Shown here: piece after piece, positions 52,616 to 61,390 of the stretch
Layout: the number at the start of each line of letters is the position of its first letter
How positions within the stretch are numbered: position 1 is the first letter of the stretch
Source of the DNA: Mycobacterium sp. 1100029.7
GTDB taxonomy: Bacteria; Actinomycetota; Actinomycetes; Mycobacteriales; Mycobacteriaceae
Reading direction: 5' to 3'
Assembly (NCBI RefSeq): GCF_001665235.1
Contig: NZ_LZSC01000062.1
Location: forward strand, 1 to 64,000
DNA length: 64,000 nt
Notes under the pieces: generated by a model
Seen by the model: the letters and a program-made list of their open reading frames with translations, nothing else
Told to the model about the DNA's origin: nothing
Databases searched by the model: none
Position numbers and translations under genes: made by a program

Positions 52616-53353
52616 ATGATGGCACACACACGACGCCTCGCAGGGCGGAACATCGCGGTGCTGGCAGCCGATGGATTCGAGAAGGTCGAACTGGTGGTTC
52701 CGCTGCGTGCGTTGCAGATGGCGGGCGCGAAAGTCGACATCGTGTCTCTGCGCAAAGGACGGATCCGGGGGGTGAACCTGCATATGCCCGCGAGCAGAGT
52801 CGGCGTGGACAAGTTGGTCACCGAGGCCGACCCTGACGCCTACGACGGATTGCTGCTCCCGGGCGGCTTCATCAACCCTGACTTGTTGAGGCAGTCGGCG
52901 GCCGCGCGGGATTTCGTCCGCGCCTTCGACCACAGCGGTAAGCCGATCGTCACGCTGTGCCACGGGCCGTGGGTACTCGCGTCGGCGGGGTTGCTCACCG
53001 GGCGGACACTGACCTCGTGGCCCGGCATCCGCGACGACCTGGTCAATGCCGGCGCCACCTGGCTTGACAGCGAGGTCGTACGTGATCGCAATCTCGTCAC
53101 CAGCCGCGGGCCTCAGGACTTGCGGGCGTTCGTGCCCGCCATGCTCGATATTTTCGCCGACCCGACGAGTCAACAGCCCACGGCCCCCGACCACGACGGC
53201 TCGGATCCGGCGCTGGACAAGCCGCTCGGTTGGGCAATGGCCGCGTTGCGCTGGTCGCCGAAGCCGTCGGCGGCGGCCCTCGCCGGGTTGGTCGCTGCCG
53301 CGCTGGCACCGCCGCTTCGCAGCCGGGTGTCGATCCAAAAGTCCCCGAGTTAG
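52616..53353 (+). CDS. DJ-1/PfpI family protein
   Basis: 245 residues. The PfpI core (residues 10-180) has NIAVLAADGFEKVEL, GLLLPGGFINPD and the nucleophile elbow VTLCHGPWVLASAG with the reactive Cys, typical of general-stress/deglycase-like proteins. An Ala/Ser/Pro-rich tail of about 60 residues after residue 183 is extra. Two ATGs (52616, 52619) follow GGAGG; the exact start is uncertain. It is co-directional with ltrA, with a 101-base gap. Confidence 0.87.
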   Translation: MMAHTRRLAGRNIAVLAADGFEKVELVVPLRALQMAGAKVDIVSLRKGRIRGVNLHMPASRVGVDKLVTEADPDAYDGLLLPGGFINPDLLRQSAAARDFVRAFDHSGKPIVTLCHGPWVLASAGLLTGRTLTSWPGIRDDLVNAGATWLDSEVVRDRNLVTSRGPQDLRAFVPAMLDIFADPTSQQPTAPDHDGSDPALDKPLGWAMAALRWSPKPSAAALAGLVAAALAPPLRSRVSIQKSPS

Positions 53354-53649
53354 ACGCTCGGCTCCCCCGGCCATCCGATTGCTTCGAGCCGTCGTTGCAC
53401 GCGGTCCAGATCGGCCGCAGACGGCAGCTCGTCGGTGAAACGCATGATGGCCGCGCCGATGTCGGCGACCTCGACCTTCAGCTCGCCGCTTGTCGCGAGC
53501 TGGATCGCCACCTCGGTGACCTCGTCATCGGTCAGCCTGCGCCGCAGCAGAGCCAGCAGCGGGATGTAGTCGGTGGCCGGCACCCCCTGGGGATAGCCGG
53601 CGCGGACGAATGCCACGATCCTGGCGACCAGATCGCCCAGACTCGCCAT
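53350..53649 (-). CDS. DUF3349 family protein
   Basis: 99 residues, all helical. ASLGDLVARIVAFVRAGYPQGVPATDYIPLLALLRRRLTDDEV is the characteristic DUF3349 core. The function is unknown; in M. tuberculosis one member (Rv0543c) lies close to the phosphate carrier gene pitA, as I recall. Here it is divergent from a phoU gene with 119 bases between. A second, truncated copy sits directly before a second phoU (55703-55849). The stop overlaps the pfpI stop region by 4 bases. Confidence 0.85.
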   Translation of the reverse strand: MASLGDLVARIVAFVRAGYPQGVPATDYIPLLALLRRRLTDDEVTEVAIQLATSGELKVEVADIGAAIMRFTDELPSAADLDRVQRRLEAIGWPGEPSV

Positions 53650-53768
53650 GACGTCCCCACTGCAGTTGTCGGCCCCACGTACGCCATCAAGGTAGCAACC
53701 CGAGCGCAAACTATATCCATGGTGTCGAATCCTCGGCATCGTCGCCGGTCGGCGACTACCGTCAACCT

Positions 53769-54413
53769 GTGCGGACCGCCTACCACCACCAGCTCGATGC
53801 GCTGAAGCGCAGCATCGGCGACATGTGTGGACTCTCCGGTGCCGCGATGCAGCTCGCGACCCAGGCGCTCCTGGAAGCCGACATCGGCATGGCCGAGACC
53901 GTTATCAGCGAACACGAATCATTCGTCGGCGCTGCGGCCAAGGCCGAGAGCGATGCCTTCAACCTGCTCGCGCTGCAGGCGCCCGTTGCTACCGATCTGC
54001 GTGCCGTGTTCAGCAGCCTGCAGAATGTCGCCGACGTCGACCGGATGGGCGCCCTGGCGCTGCACGTTGCCAAGACCGCGCGTCGCCGGCACCCCGCGCA
54101 CGCCATCCCTGACGACGTCAAGGGCTACTTCGCACAGATGGGCCGCATCGCCGTCAGCATCGGCACAGAGATCAAAGACGTTGTGCTGTCCGGGGATCCC
54201 GACCATGCGGCCCGGCTCGCCGACGAAGACGACGCGATGGACGAGCTGCACCAGCACTTGTTCACGGTGCTGATGGACCGCGAGTGGCAGCACGGCGTGG
54301 CCGCTGCCGTCGACGTGACGCTGCTGGGCCGCTACTACGAACGCTTCGCCGACCACGCGGTGGAAATCGGCCGCCGGGTCATCTTCCAAGCCACCGGCAG
54401 CCCACTCGCCTGA
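53769..54413 (+). CDS. PhoU-type phosphate signalling protein (PhoY-like), copy 1
   Basis: 214 residues, two tandem three-helix PhoU repeats: residues about 17-100 with ALLEADIGMAETVI and VATDLRAVFSSLQNVADVDRMG, and about 115-205 with DEDDAMDELHQHLF and RYYERFADHAVEIGRRV. The E/D-x3-D metal-binding motifs are present in both repeats. PhoU proteins restrain the SenX3-RegX3 response via the Pst transporter. The start is GTG 53769. A close paralogue lies 1.4 kb downstream. Confidence 0.93.
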   Translation: MRTAYHHQLDALKRSIGDMCGLSGAAMQLATQALLEADIGMAETVISEHESFVGAAAKAESDAFNLLALQAPVATDLRAVFSSLQNVADVDRMGALALHVAKTARRRHPAHAIPDDVKGYFAQMGRIAVSIGTEIKDVVLSGDPDHAARLADEDDAMDELHQHLFTVLMDREWQHGVAAAVDVTLLGRYYERFADHAVEIGRRVIFQATGSPLA

Positions 54414-54927
54414 GCCGCGGATGACGTTGCGCCCCACCCGAATGGGTGGTCGGCACAAACCCACAACACGAGACGCTGCGCTGCCGCCGTTCCTCGCGAC
54501 CGTCCCGCCCGCGCTTTACGGGCCACGAGTTGTAACACCGCGCCTCTCCCGAGCCTCTCGGTATGACTTTAATCGCGATCGCAGACTCGAGGAATGATCT
54601 AGAGCCCGTTGTACACGTGATTAAGAGATGCGGGGTATGTATTCGTTCTTATTTGCAGACTTATGGCTTTGGATGCTGCCGCTCAGAATTCCGGAGTACG
54701 GATTTTGACGCAAATAACAGACTTTAAGCTTTATCGACTATTTATTGGCGAAGGAATGTGATTGGCAATAGCGAAGCGCCATTGTTGCCCACTGATCTTG
54801 ACGGCTCCTCACCGGGACGTGCGGCGCACCGGTGCGCAAGAGCGTCGCACCCGCGCACTTGGGCCGGCCGCCGCATGCCGCTCGCCGACACCCGGCGTAG
54901 GACGCAAAAGGGCCGCTGAGCTGGGCT
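54414..54927. other. Gene-poor, partly AT-rich stretch
   Basis: About 510 bases with lower GC (most marked at 54550-54770). A 54-codon frame from ATG 54563 to TAA 54727 has AT-rich codons and no ribosome binding site; I do not support it. No tRNA, CRISPR or transposase is seen. Confidence 0.5.
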
Positions 54928-55101
54928 TTACTCGAACAGCGTGGCCATGCGACTCTCGCCATCTTTGGGAGAATCGCAGGAGGTGCACTGCATCCCGGCG
55001 CCGTTACCGAAGCATTCACTGATGCAATCGGAGCTTCCGATGCCCACCGTCAGCAGGAACGCTCCAACCGAAGCGATAAACAGCGACGCGATCGTGTGCA
55101 T
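54928..55101 (-). CDS. Small membrane or secreted peptide with four cysteines
   Basis: 57 residues: a hydrophobic N-terminal helix (residues 3-22, signal or anchor) followed by a short polar tail with four Cys (C26, C30, C39, C42; CISEC and CTSC). ATG 55101 is preceded by GGGAGG at good spacing, the best ribosome binding site in this gene-poor stretch. No family is recognised. The C-x3-C...C-x2-C pattern could bind a metal or form two disulfides outside the membrane. Confidence 0.55.
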   Translation of the reverse strand: MHTIASLFIASVGAFLLTVGIGSSDCISECFGNGAGMQCTSCDSPKDGESRMATLFE

Positions 55102-55197
55102 TTCTACCTCCCACCCAAAATGCTGTATTAGGTGCGGCCGGGATACCACCAACCGAATAAGAACTAAACCATAAACTTCTATAAATTTTCGCGCGCG

Positions 55198-55270
55198 TCA
55201 AGATCGAATTCCGGGAAAATCAAGATCGGTTTTTTTGACATCAAGATCAATTCTGTGGAGCGCATCTTGA
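55198..55270. repeat. Short TCAAGATC repeats
   Basis: TCAAGATC occurs at 55198-55205, 55220-55227 and 55241-55248, about two helical turns apart, and ATCTTGA (reverse complement) at 55264-55270. The array sits upstream of the small peptide gene and could be a multi-copy protein-binding site. The rest of 55102-55702 holds no supported gene. Confidence 0.5.
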
Positions 55271-55702
55271 CATCAGAATTTTCGTGATTCCGCGACGTCG
55301 ATCTCGCATCGCGCCGGCACGTTTGGTGGCCGCAGCTCCCCCGCGAACGCCCGGCACGCTGGGCGGACTGCCCAGTGGTTGTGGGAGACAACGGAACTCG
55401 AGGATGTGCACCCGAAAGTACCGCCGCGGCATGCAGTTGCGCGCCGCGCAGAGTCGTGGGGTTGGGGCCGAAAACATTAGTGAAGCGGCCACCGGGGATC
55501 CTCCCGATGGCCGCCTCGTCGGCCATTGAATGATGCTAGCTTCAGCCCCGAGTTCGCGTGCCGTTTTCGCAACTTCTTGCCAGAACCTTGGACCGACACC
55601 GCATCTGGCCACGTCAGGGCGGTCACCGCGGGCATGAACGCGAACCGTCACGTGCCGAAGTGTTCACGTTTAGGCGGCCGGATCGGTGGCACTCGCGATG
55701 TC

Positions 55703-55849
55703 ATGGGCTTCAGGGCAAACCTCACCGACGTGGTGAGGAAGATGGTGGAGTTTGTACGGGCCGGCTACCCGGACGGGGTTCCTGCGACCGACTGCTTCGC
55801 ACTACTTGCCGTCCTGGAACAGCGACCGACCGACGAGCCGAACCGCTAG
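55703..55849 (+). pseudogene. Truncated DUF3349 gene (second copy)
   Basis: ATG 55703 begins GFRANLTDVVRKMVEFVRAGYPDGVPATDCFALLAVLEQRPTDE, the N-terminal half of DUF3349, and stops after 48 codons where the full protein at 53350 continues for about 50 more. The missing half ends precisely at the start of the second phoU (ATG 55855, 5 bases later), so a deletion has probably fused the two. It could still be translated as a short peptide. Confidence 0.75.
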
Positions 55850-55854
55850 ACCCC

Positions 55855-56499
55855 ATGCGGACCGCGTTCCGTCACCAACTCGACGCACTGAGCCAGAGCA
55901 TCGCCGACATGTGCGCCCGCAGCGGCGACACCATGGCCCGGGCCACCGATTCCCTGCTGCACGCCGACATCGTCGCGGCCGAAACCGTGATCAGCGGCCA
56001 CCAGGACTTCGTCCACCGGGCCAACCGCGCCGAGACCGCCGCCTACAACCTGTTGTTACTGCAGGCTCCGGTGGCCACCGACTTGCGCGCGGTGCTGGGC
56101 AGCCTGAAAAACGTCGCAGACGTCTACCGGATGGCGGCCCTGGCCCTGCATGTCGCCGATACGGTCCGGCTTCGGCACCCCCGCCCCGCGATACCGGACG
56201 ACATCAAGTCCTGCTTCGCCGAAATGGGTCGCATCGCGGTGGATCTCAGTCGCAGCGCCACCGACGTGGTGCTGTCCGGCAATGCCGACCAGGCCGCGGA
56301 ACTCGCCTACGACGACGATGCGATGGACGAGCTACACCGATTGGTGTTCAGCATCGTGATGGACCGACGCTGGTCGCACACCGTCACCACCGCGGTCGAC
56401 GTGACGCTGCTCAGCCGTTACTACGAGCGGTTCGCCGACCACGCGGTAACCGTTGGCCAGCGAGTTATCTTTCAGGCCAAGGGTTCTCACATCGCCTAG
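55855..56499 (+). CDS. PhoU-type phosphate signalling protein (PhoY-like), copy 2
   Basis: 214 residues, the same length as the copy at 53769 and clearly paralogous: MRTAFRHQLDALSQSIADMC, VATDLRAVLGSLKNVADV, DDDAMDELHRLVF and RYYERFADHAVTVGQRV. Both PhoU repeats are present. Changes cluster at exposed positions (for example DRMG to YRMA in the metal-site region of repeat 1), so the two may differ in metal binding or partner choice. It is preceded by the truncated DUF3349 gene. Confidence 0.93.
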   Translation: MRTAFRHQLDALSQSIADMCARSGDTMARATDSLLHADIVAAETVISGHQDFVHRANRAETAAYNLLLLQAPVATDLRAVLGSLKNVADVYRMAALALHVADTVRLRHPRPAIPDDIKSCFAEMGRIAVDLSRSATDVVLSGNADQAAELAYDDDAMDELHRLVFSIVMDRRWSHTVTTAVDVTLLSRYYERFADHAVTVGQRVIFQAKGSHIA

Positions 56500-56849
56500 C
56501 GGGCCAGTGGCTTGTAGAAGACCAGGCCGTTGCCCTTGTTGTCGTACACCACGGCGCGGCGTTCGTGGGCGTCGTCGTACGGGCCCTTCACAATGCCACC
56601 GCCGCTGGCCTCAACCGCTTTCGCGGCGGCATCGACATCGGCGGTCTTGATGCCGACGACGACCTGCCCGGGTATCGGGTGGTCGACGTCCGTCGCCAAG
56701 GCAAGGGTGACCGGTCCGCCGTCCAGCGCCGCGAAATGGGCGCCGTCCCGGAATTTCACGGCCATGCCCAGGGTCTCGCTGTAGAACCGGATCGACTCGT
56801 CCAAGTCGTCGCTCGACAGGATGATCATCTTCACTTCGTGCTCGCTCAC
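56496..56849 (-). CDS. Glyoxalase/VOC superfamily protein
   Basis: 117 residues, a single VOC module: KMIILSSDDLDESIRFYSETLG at the start, HFAALDGGPVTLAL, and VVYDNKGNGLVFYKPLAR at the end, with possible metal-ligand His/Glu positions only partly conserved. The family includes glyoxalases, dioxygenases and resistance proteins; the role here is unknown. GTG 56849 is chosen for AGGAGG seven bases upstream. It overlaps the phoU stop by 4 bases, tail to tail. Confidence 0.85.
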   Translation of the reverse strand: MSEHEVKMIILSSDDLDESIRFYSETLGMAVKFRDGAHFAALDGGPVTLALATDVDHPIPGQVVVGIKTADVDAAAKAVEASGGGIVKGPYDDAHERRAVVYDNKGNGLVFYKPLAR

Positions 56850-56907
56850 CGGTGCCTCCTCTGCACTGAGTCGCCTCCACCCTAGGCAGGGACCGCCCGG
56901 CGGGCGC

Positions 56908-57381
56908 TCAGCGGCGAAACACCACCCACCGCATCGCGCTGTACATGTACACCGCCTCACACATGCCCGCCGCGACTCGCGACAGCTGGTACTGCACGCC
57001 GAGGGCCGACAACACGCTGGTCACCCCGAGGATGAAGGCCAGGTAGTTGACGACGACCACGACGACATACACCGCGACCTGCGGGCCGACGGCGCCGTGC
57101 GACTGGAAGTTGAAGGTGCGGTTCAGCACGTAGCTGAGTGCGAAGGCGCATGCGTAGGCGATCGTGACCGCGATCGGCACCGGCAGCCCCAGCCCGCTGC
57201 GCAGCGTCGTGAGTATCGCGAGGTCGACGCTGAAGGTGAAACCGTTGATCACGCAGAAGCCCAGAAAGGTCGGAGCGATCAGCGACGCGAGACCGAAGGG
57301 AAGCCGGCCGACGACTGCCGCACAAAACCTGTGGAAGCGGTCGACCGCGCGCGACGGGCCGATCCGCGATTCGGCGGGCAC
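56908..57381 (-). CDS. GtrA family membrane protein
   Basis: 157 residues with four membrane helices and the GtrA pattern (INGFTFSVDLAILTTL, ALSYVLNRTFNFQ, FILGVTSVLSAL). GtrA proteins are thought to flip polyprenyl-phosphate-linked sugars or help envelope glycan assembly. GTG 57381 is the likely start. It lies downstream of the NHL-propeller gene on the same strand. Confidence 0.85.
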   Translation of the reverse strand: MPAESRIGPSRAVDRFHRFCAAVVGRLPFGLASLIAPTFLGFCVINGFTFSVDLAILTTLRSGLGLPVPIAVTIAYACAFALSYVLNRTFNFQSHGAVGPQVAVYVVVVVVNYLAFILGVTSVLSALGVQYQLSRVAAGMCEAVYMYSAMRWVVFRR

Positions 57382-57455
57382 GCGGCCACCGTGCCATGAC
57401 CGGGTATCCGCCGAGTGATCAGTTGGCCAACTTTTCGCGGTGCGTGGCCGCCACA

Positions 57456-58496
57456 CTATTTCGCCGGCAACTTCACCACCCGGTCGCCGGTGTAGTCGGT
57501 GACGTACAGATTGATGGCCCCGTCCACGGCGATACCGCTGGGATGGTTGAGGCCCACGAACGGCAGCACGCTCTGCGTGTTGGACCCGGCCTCCATCTTC
57601 AGTACCCGATTGCCGGTGTAATCGGTGACGAAGATGTCGCCACCGCTGTCCACCGCGACACCGCTGGGATCCCCGGGAGTGAACAAGCCGGTGAAGGGCA
57701 CCACGGCCTGACGGGTCGAGTCCGGCGCCAGCCGCACCACCCGGCTGTTGCCCGAGTCGGCGACGTAGACGTTGCGCGCGCCGTCCAGCGCCACCCCCTC
57801 CGGCCCCTTGAGGCCGGTGAACGGCAGCTCGACCGGGCTGCTCGACCCGGGCGCCAACTCGAGCACCCGATTGGCGTCAGTGTCGGCGATGTACAACGCG
57901 CCGGTGTCGTCGGTCGCCACGCCCTGGGGCCGATGCAAACCGGTGAGCGGTAATGCGGTCGGTCTGCTCGCCCCGGCCGCGAGTTTGAGCACCCGGTTGT
58001 TGTTGGTGTCAGCGACATACAGATTGCCGGCGCTGTCTCCCGCCACGCCCTCGGGCACGTTGAGGCCGGGGAACGGCAGCTCGATCGGGGTGCTGGAGCC
58101 GGGGGTCAGCTTGAGCACCCGATTGTTCATGTCGTCGGCGATATAGAGGTTGCCGGCGGAGTCGACCTCGACGTCGGCGGGATGGTTGAGCCCGGCGAAC
58201 GGCAGCGTCACTTGAGGCCCGTAGGGCGGATCGTGATGCGCCGCCGACGGCCCCCCTTCGGAACGGTGTGGCCGACCGGCAAAAGCCACTGCCGCAAGGA
58301 CCACCAGCACGATGGTCAGCGCGGCGGGAATCAGGATCACCAGGCGGCGGCGCCACCGGCGCCGCGGCGTGGCCGCTGGTTGGTTGGGTTGCGGCGGTTC
58401 GAAGGGCTCCAGCTCGTCGACTGTTTGTGCATGCGCCGCTTCGAGATTCGGGCCGACGGCTGCCGGGCACACCGGTTCCGGGGGCTTTCCCTCCAC
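57456..58496 (-). CDS. Membrane-anchored six-bladed NHL propeller protein without kinase domain
   Basis: 346 residues: a cytoplasmic N-terminus of about 50, a basic patch and membrane helix (about residues 50-73), then an extracellular propeller of six NHL repeats, each with the GVAxDxxGNLYVADxxNNRVLKL theme. The extracellular part is the same as that of the Ser/Thr kinase PknD, but no kinase domain is attached. It may be a receptor, adhesin or decoy; no partner kinase is adjacent. The GTG start is at 58496. Confidence 0.85.
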   Translation of the reverse strand: MEGKPPEPVCPAAVGPNLEAAHAQTVDELEPFEPPQPNQPAATPRRRWRRRLVILIPAALTIVLVVLAAVAFAGRPHRSEGGPSAAHHDPPYGPQVTLPFAGLNHPADVEVDSAGNLYIADDMNNRVLKLTPGSSTPIELPFPGLNVPEGVAGDSAGNLYVADTNNNRVLKLAAGASRPTALPLTGLHRPQGVATDDTGALYIADTDANRVLELAPGSSSPVELPFTGLKGPEGVALDGARNVYVADSGNSRVVRLAPDSTRQAVVPFTGLFTPGDPSGVAVDSGGDIFVTDYTGNRVLKMEAGSNTQSVLPFVGLNHPSGIAVDGAINLYVTDYTGDRVVKLPAK

Positions 58497-58728
58497 CGGC
58501 TCACCATACCGAGCTTGGTGGTTAACTCGAGGTTAAGTCCTCGGGTCATCCAGATCGGTTGTCGGCCAATCACTCTGGGTCCGCGACGAAAAGCGGACTT
58601 GCTTGTCACGTGCGAACGCCACCGGCGCCAGCATGTTACGTCCAGCAAACTTCGACGCAGATAACATCACGGTCACCAAAAAGACGCCACACCAACGGCG
58701 AAGCACCGCGAAACCGGGGCGACCGGCT

Positions 58729-59061
58729 CTAGGACTTAGGCGCCTTCTGGGCGTCGACGTCCATGTCCGGGCAGAACGCCTCGACCGCGGCGAAGGCGAT
58801 CACCTTGGTCTGCTGCTGGCTGTAGCCCATGTTCTGGATACGCTGCAGGGCCTGGTCCGGCGGCAGGATGTCGTTGCGCAGCTCATTGCACAGGTTCGTG
58901 CCGACGTGGACGATCCGTTCCTGGCTGGGGTACTTGATGTTGTGCTGGTCCAAGTACGTGATGTAGTCAGGTGTGTTGTCCGGATCGGCGTGGGCGATTG
59001 CCGGCACTGAACACAGCAGTGCGGGAAGGGCGATCAGGGACGCCGCTAGTGCTGTTTTCAT
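58729..59061 (-). CDS. Secreted DUF732 protein
   Basis: 110 residues. A cleavable signal peptide (MKTALAASLIALPALLCSV, cleavage near AHAD) precedes a small helical DUF732 domain with two Cys (TNLCNELR and EAFCPDM) that form the family disulfide. These exported mycobacterial proteins have no known function. ATG 59061 is chosen over one four codons upstream because the signal sequence begins here. Confidence 0.88.
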   Translation of the reverse strand: MKTALAASLIALPALLCSVPAIAHADPDNTPDYITYLDQHNIKYPSQERIVHVGTNLCNELRNDILPPDQALQRIQNMGYSQQQTKVIAFAAVEAFCPDMDVDAQKAPKS

Positions 59062-59178
59062 GGGCCTGAGCATAAGATCTCGCGCGAACTTTTAGGTGAA
59101 CGATTAGTAAACGACTGTCCCCACAACGGGGTATAGCAAAAAGTTCGATCCCTGCGGGTGGCTAGAGTTCCCCATCTA

Positions 59179-60213
59179 ATGGCACGACTGGCAGACCTGG
59201 TCCCCTCCGCGGCCCGCCCGGCCGTCAAGAACATCGCGGCCGGGCTGCTCTGCGCTGCCGGGGTTCCGGCGGCGGCCCGGCGGCGACACCGCGATCGGCT
59301 CGCCATCGTGATGTTCCACGGCGTGGTGGACCAACCGCTGTCTCCGCCGTGCTGGCATGTGCTGGATTTGGCGACGTTTCGCCGTCAACTCGAATACCTG
59401 CGCGAGCACTTCACCGTCATGCCGCTCGAAGAGGCGCTGAAAAGCCTTGCGGCGGGGACGTTGCCGCCGCGAGCACTGGCGCTCACCTTTGACGACGGCA
59501 CCGCCAACCTCGCCAGCCACGCCGTGCCGGTGTTGCGCGAGCTGGGATTACCCGCCTCGGTGTTCCTGACGACGGGCCCGATGGGCAGCGACGAAACGCT
59601 GTGGCCCGACCGGCTTTGGCTGGCACTGGCGCGCACCGCGGCGGCGGCCGTCGACCTGACCGCGCTGGGCATGGGCCTTCGCCCACTCACCACCGTCGCC
59701 GGGCGCGGCACGGTGTACGCGGTCGCGGTACAACGATTGAAAGACGTCGACGATGCGCGGCGGGTCACGGTGCTCGGGGAAATCCTCGGCGCGCTGGGGT
59801 ACCGAGACGGCGTGGACGCCGGTCCATTCCGGATGCTGACGTGGGAGCAGGCCCGGGAGATGGCCGGCGACGGCCTGGTGACGCTGTACCCGCATTCGGT
59901 GACCCACCCGATTTTGGCGCGCTGCAGGGACGACAAGGTCGAGCGCGAGATAGCGGATTCGTGCACCGCGCTGCAGCGTGAAACAGGGCGCGCACCAACC
60001 ATTTTCGCCTACCCCAACGGGCGTCCACAGGATTTCGACGCGCGGGCCCGGGACGCGCTGCGCGGGCGCGGTGTGCGCTGGGCGCTGTCGACCGCCCCGG
60101 GATTCGCCGGCCGGGACAGCGACCCGTTGGCGTTGCCGCGGCTGGCCGTCGGCAGCAACACCTCGTTCGACTACTTCCGGCTCATGGTCTCCGGCGGCCT
60201 TCCCCGCCGCTAG
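59179..60213 (+). CDS. Polysaccharide deacetylase family protein
   Basis: 344 residues of the NodB-type CE4 family. LAIVMFHGVVDQPL, the Asp pair in LTFDDGTANLASHAVPV, and PHSVTHPILARC (metal His-x3-His) are visible, with FAYPNGRPQDFD as motif 3. An inserted segment of about 80 residues lies between motifs 1 and 2. It has no clear signal peptide, so the site of action is uncertain. ATG 59179 is the likely start. It overlaps the convergent glycosyltransferase by 4 bases. Confidence 0.85.
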   Translation: MARLADLVPSAARPAVKNIAAGLLCAAGVPAAARRRHRDRLAIVMFHGVVDQPLSPPCWHVLDLATFRRQLEYLREHFTVMPLEEALKSLAAGTLPPRALALTFDDGTANLASHAVPVLRELGLPASVFLTTGPMGSDETLWPDRLWLALARTAAAAVDLTALGMGLRPLTTVAGRGTVYAVAVQRLKDVDDARRVTVLGEILGALGYRDGVDAGPFRMLTWEQAREMAGDGLVTLYPHSVTHPILARCRDDKVEREIADSCTALQRETGRAPTIFAYPNGRPQDFDARARDALRGRGVRWALSTAPGFAGRDSDPLALPRLAVGSNTSFDYFRLMVSGGLPRR

Positions 60214-61322
60214 CGACCGACGGCCGGGCGTTGCCGCGACGCGGCGGCGAGCCACAAATCGTGGAGCGCCTCGCGCCACCGGACGATGTCGAACTCGCGG
60301 GCACGGGCATGGGCCGCCGCGGCGAGCCGGTTGCGCCGTTCGGCATCGACGATCAACGACTGCAGCGCCGTGGCCAGCTGGCTCGAGTCGCCGGGCGTGA
60401 CCAGCACGCCGTTGAGGCCGTCGGTCACCACCTCCGGTATCGCACCCACCGCGGTGGTCACCGGCACCACACCGTTGGCCATCGCCTCCAGTACCGCCAT
60501 CGGAAGACCCTCGCTGTAGCTGGGCAGCGCGAAAATCGACGATTCGGCCAGCAACTGGTCGCGCCGCGTGAAGTCGACCCAGCCGATGACGTCGACGATG
60601 TCATCGAGGGCATTGGCGCTTACGAACGCGCGCACCTTTTCCACTTCCCCGTCGCCGGCCAGCGTCACCCGCAAGTTGGCCCGAATATCGTTGGGCAGCA
60701 GACCAATCGCGCGAACCAGGTCGTAGCTGCCCTTGTTGACGCCCAATCGACCCAACGACACGATCCGCATCGGGTCGGCGGTGCGCGGTGCCGGCTCGGC
60801 AGTCGGCAACACCACGGGGTTGTACAGGATCCGGGTGTTGGATTCGTCGAACCCCAGACGCACACATGACTCCTGCATGTGGGATTGGCCGAGCACCACC
60901 GAATAGTCGGCGCGCAACGCCGCGTAGACGGCCTTACGTTGCAGCGGTGACAGCTCGTCGAGCCAGCTGAAGAAGTGCGAGCTGTGGCAGTGGACGATCG
61001 TCGGGACGCCGCGCAGCCGCGCGACGAACAGCGGCACCGACTTGCGGACGACGCTGCCCCGCAACGAATAGTGCACGTGTAGGACGTCGACGGTGCCGGC
61101 CAGCAACAGCGCGGATGCCTTGAGGATGCCCGTGATCCCGATCCACAGTCGCGCGGCCAGGGAGGCGTCGACGTAGGTGGGCACCAGGCGAAGCCGAAAG
61201 CGCGAGTCGGTGTCTTCGATCAGCAACCGCATGACCGTCGCCATACCGCCGCGGCTATTGGGCCCGGCCGGGGCATTCCCGATCGTCAGCACGCGGATGG
61301 GTTGGCGCGCGGCCGTCCTCAC
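60210..61322 (-). CDS. GT4 family glycosyltransferase
   Basis: 370 residues with a GT-B fold: the N-terminal acceptor domain has RVLTIGNAPAGPNSRGGMATVM, and the C-terminal donor domain has RIVSLGRLGVNKGSYDLVRA and the E-x7-E motif SYSEGLPMAVLEAMANG. Cofactor and sugar cannot be told. It neighbours a deacetylase, a GAP transporter and a second glycosyltransferase. The start is GTG 61322. Confidence 0.9.
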   Translation of the reverse strand: MRTAARQPIRVLTIGNAPAGPNSRGGMATVMRLLIEDTDSRFRLRLVPTYVDASLAARLWIGITGILKASALLLAGTVDVLHVHYSLRGSVVRKSVPLFVARLRGVPTIVHCHSSHFFSWLDELSPLQRKAVYAALRADYSVVLGQSHMQESCVRLGFDESNTRILYNPVVLPTAEPAPRTADPMRIVSLGRLGVNKGSYDLVRAIGLLPNDIRANLRVTLAGDGEVEKVRAFVSANALDDIVDVIGWVDFTRRDQLLAESSIFALPSYSEGLPMAVLEAMANGVVPVTTAVGAIPEVVTDGLNGVLVTPGDSSQLATALQSLIVDAERRNRLAAAAHARAREFDIVRWREALHDLWLAAASRQRPAVGR

Positions 61323-61390
61323 CTGCCTGCCACCCGGCGTACCTCAGTTCCCAGCATCGCGCACCAGAGTTGTCACCGCTCAAGCTAGCT

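Noticed and set aside
54563..54727. 54-codon frame with several cysteines
   Set aside because: Codon usage is AT-rich, no ribosome binding site is present, and the surrounding DNA looks non-coding.
55179..55651. Overlapping minus-strand frames in the DUF3349-PhoU gap
   Set aside because: Composition is not protein-like and the frames cross the repeat array; no family is recognised.
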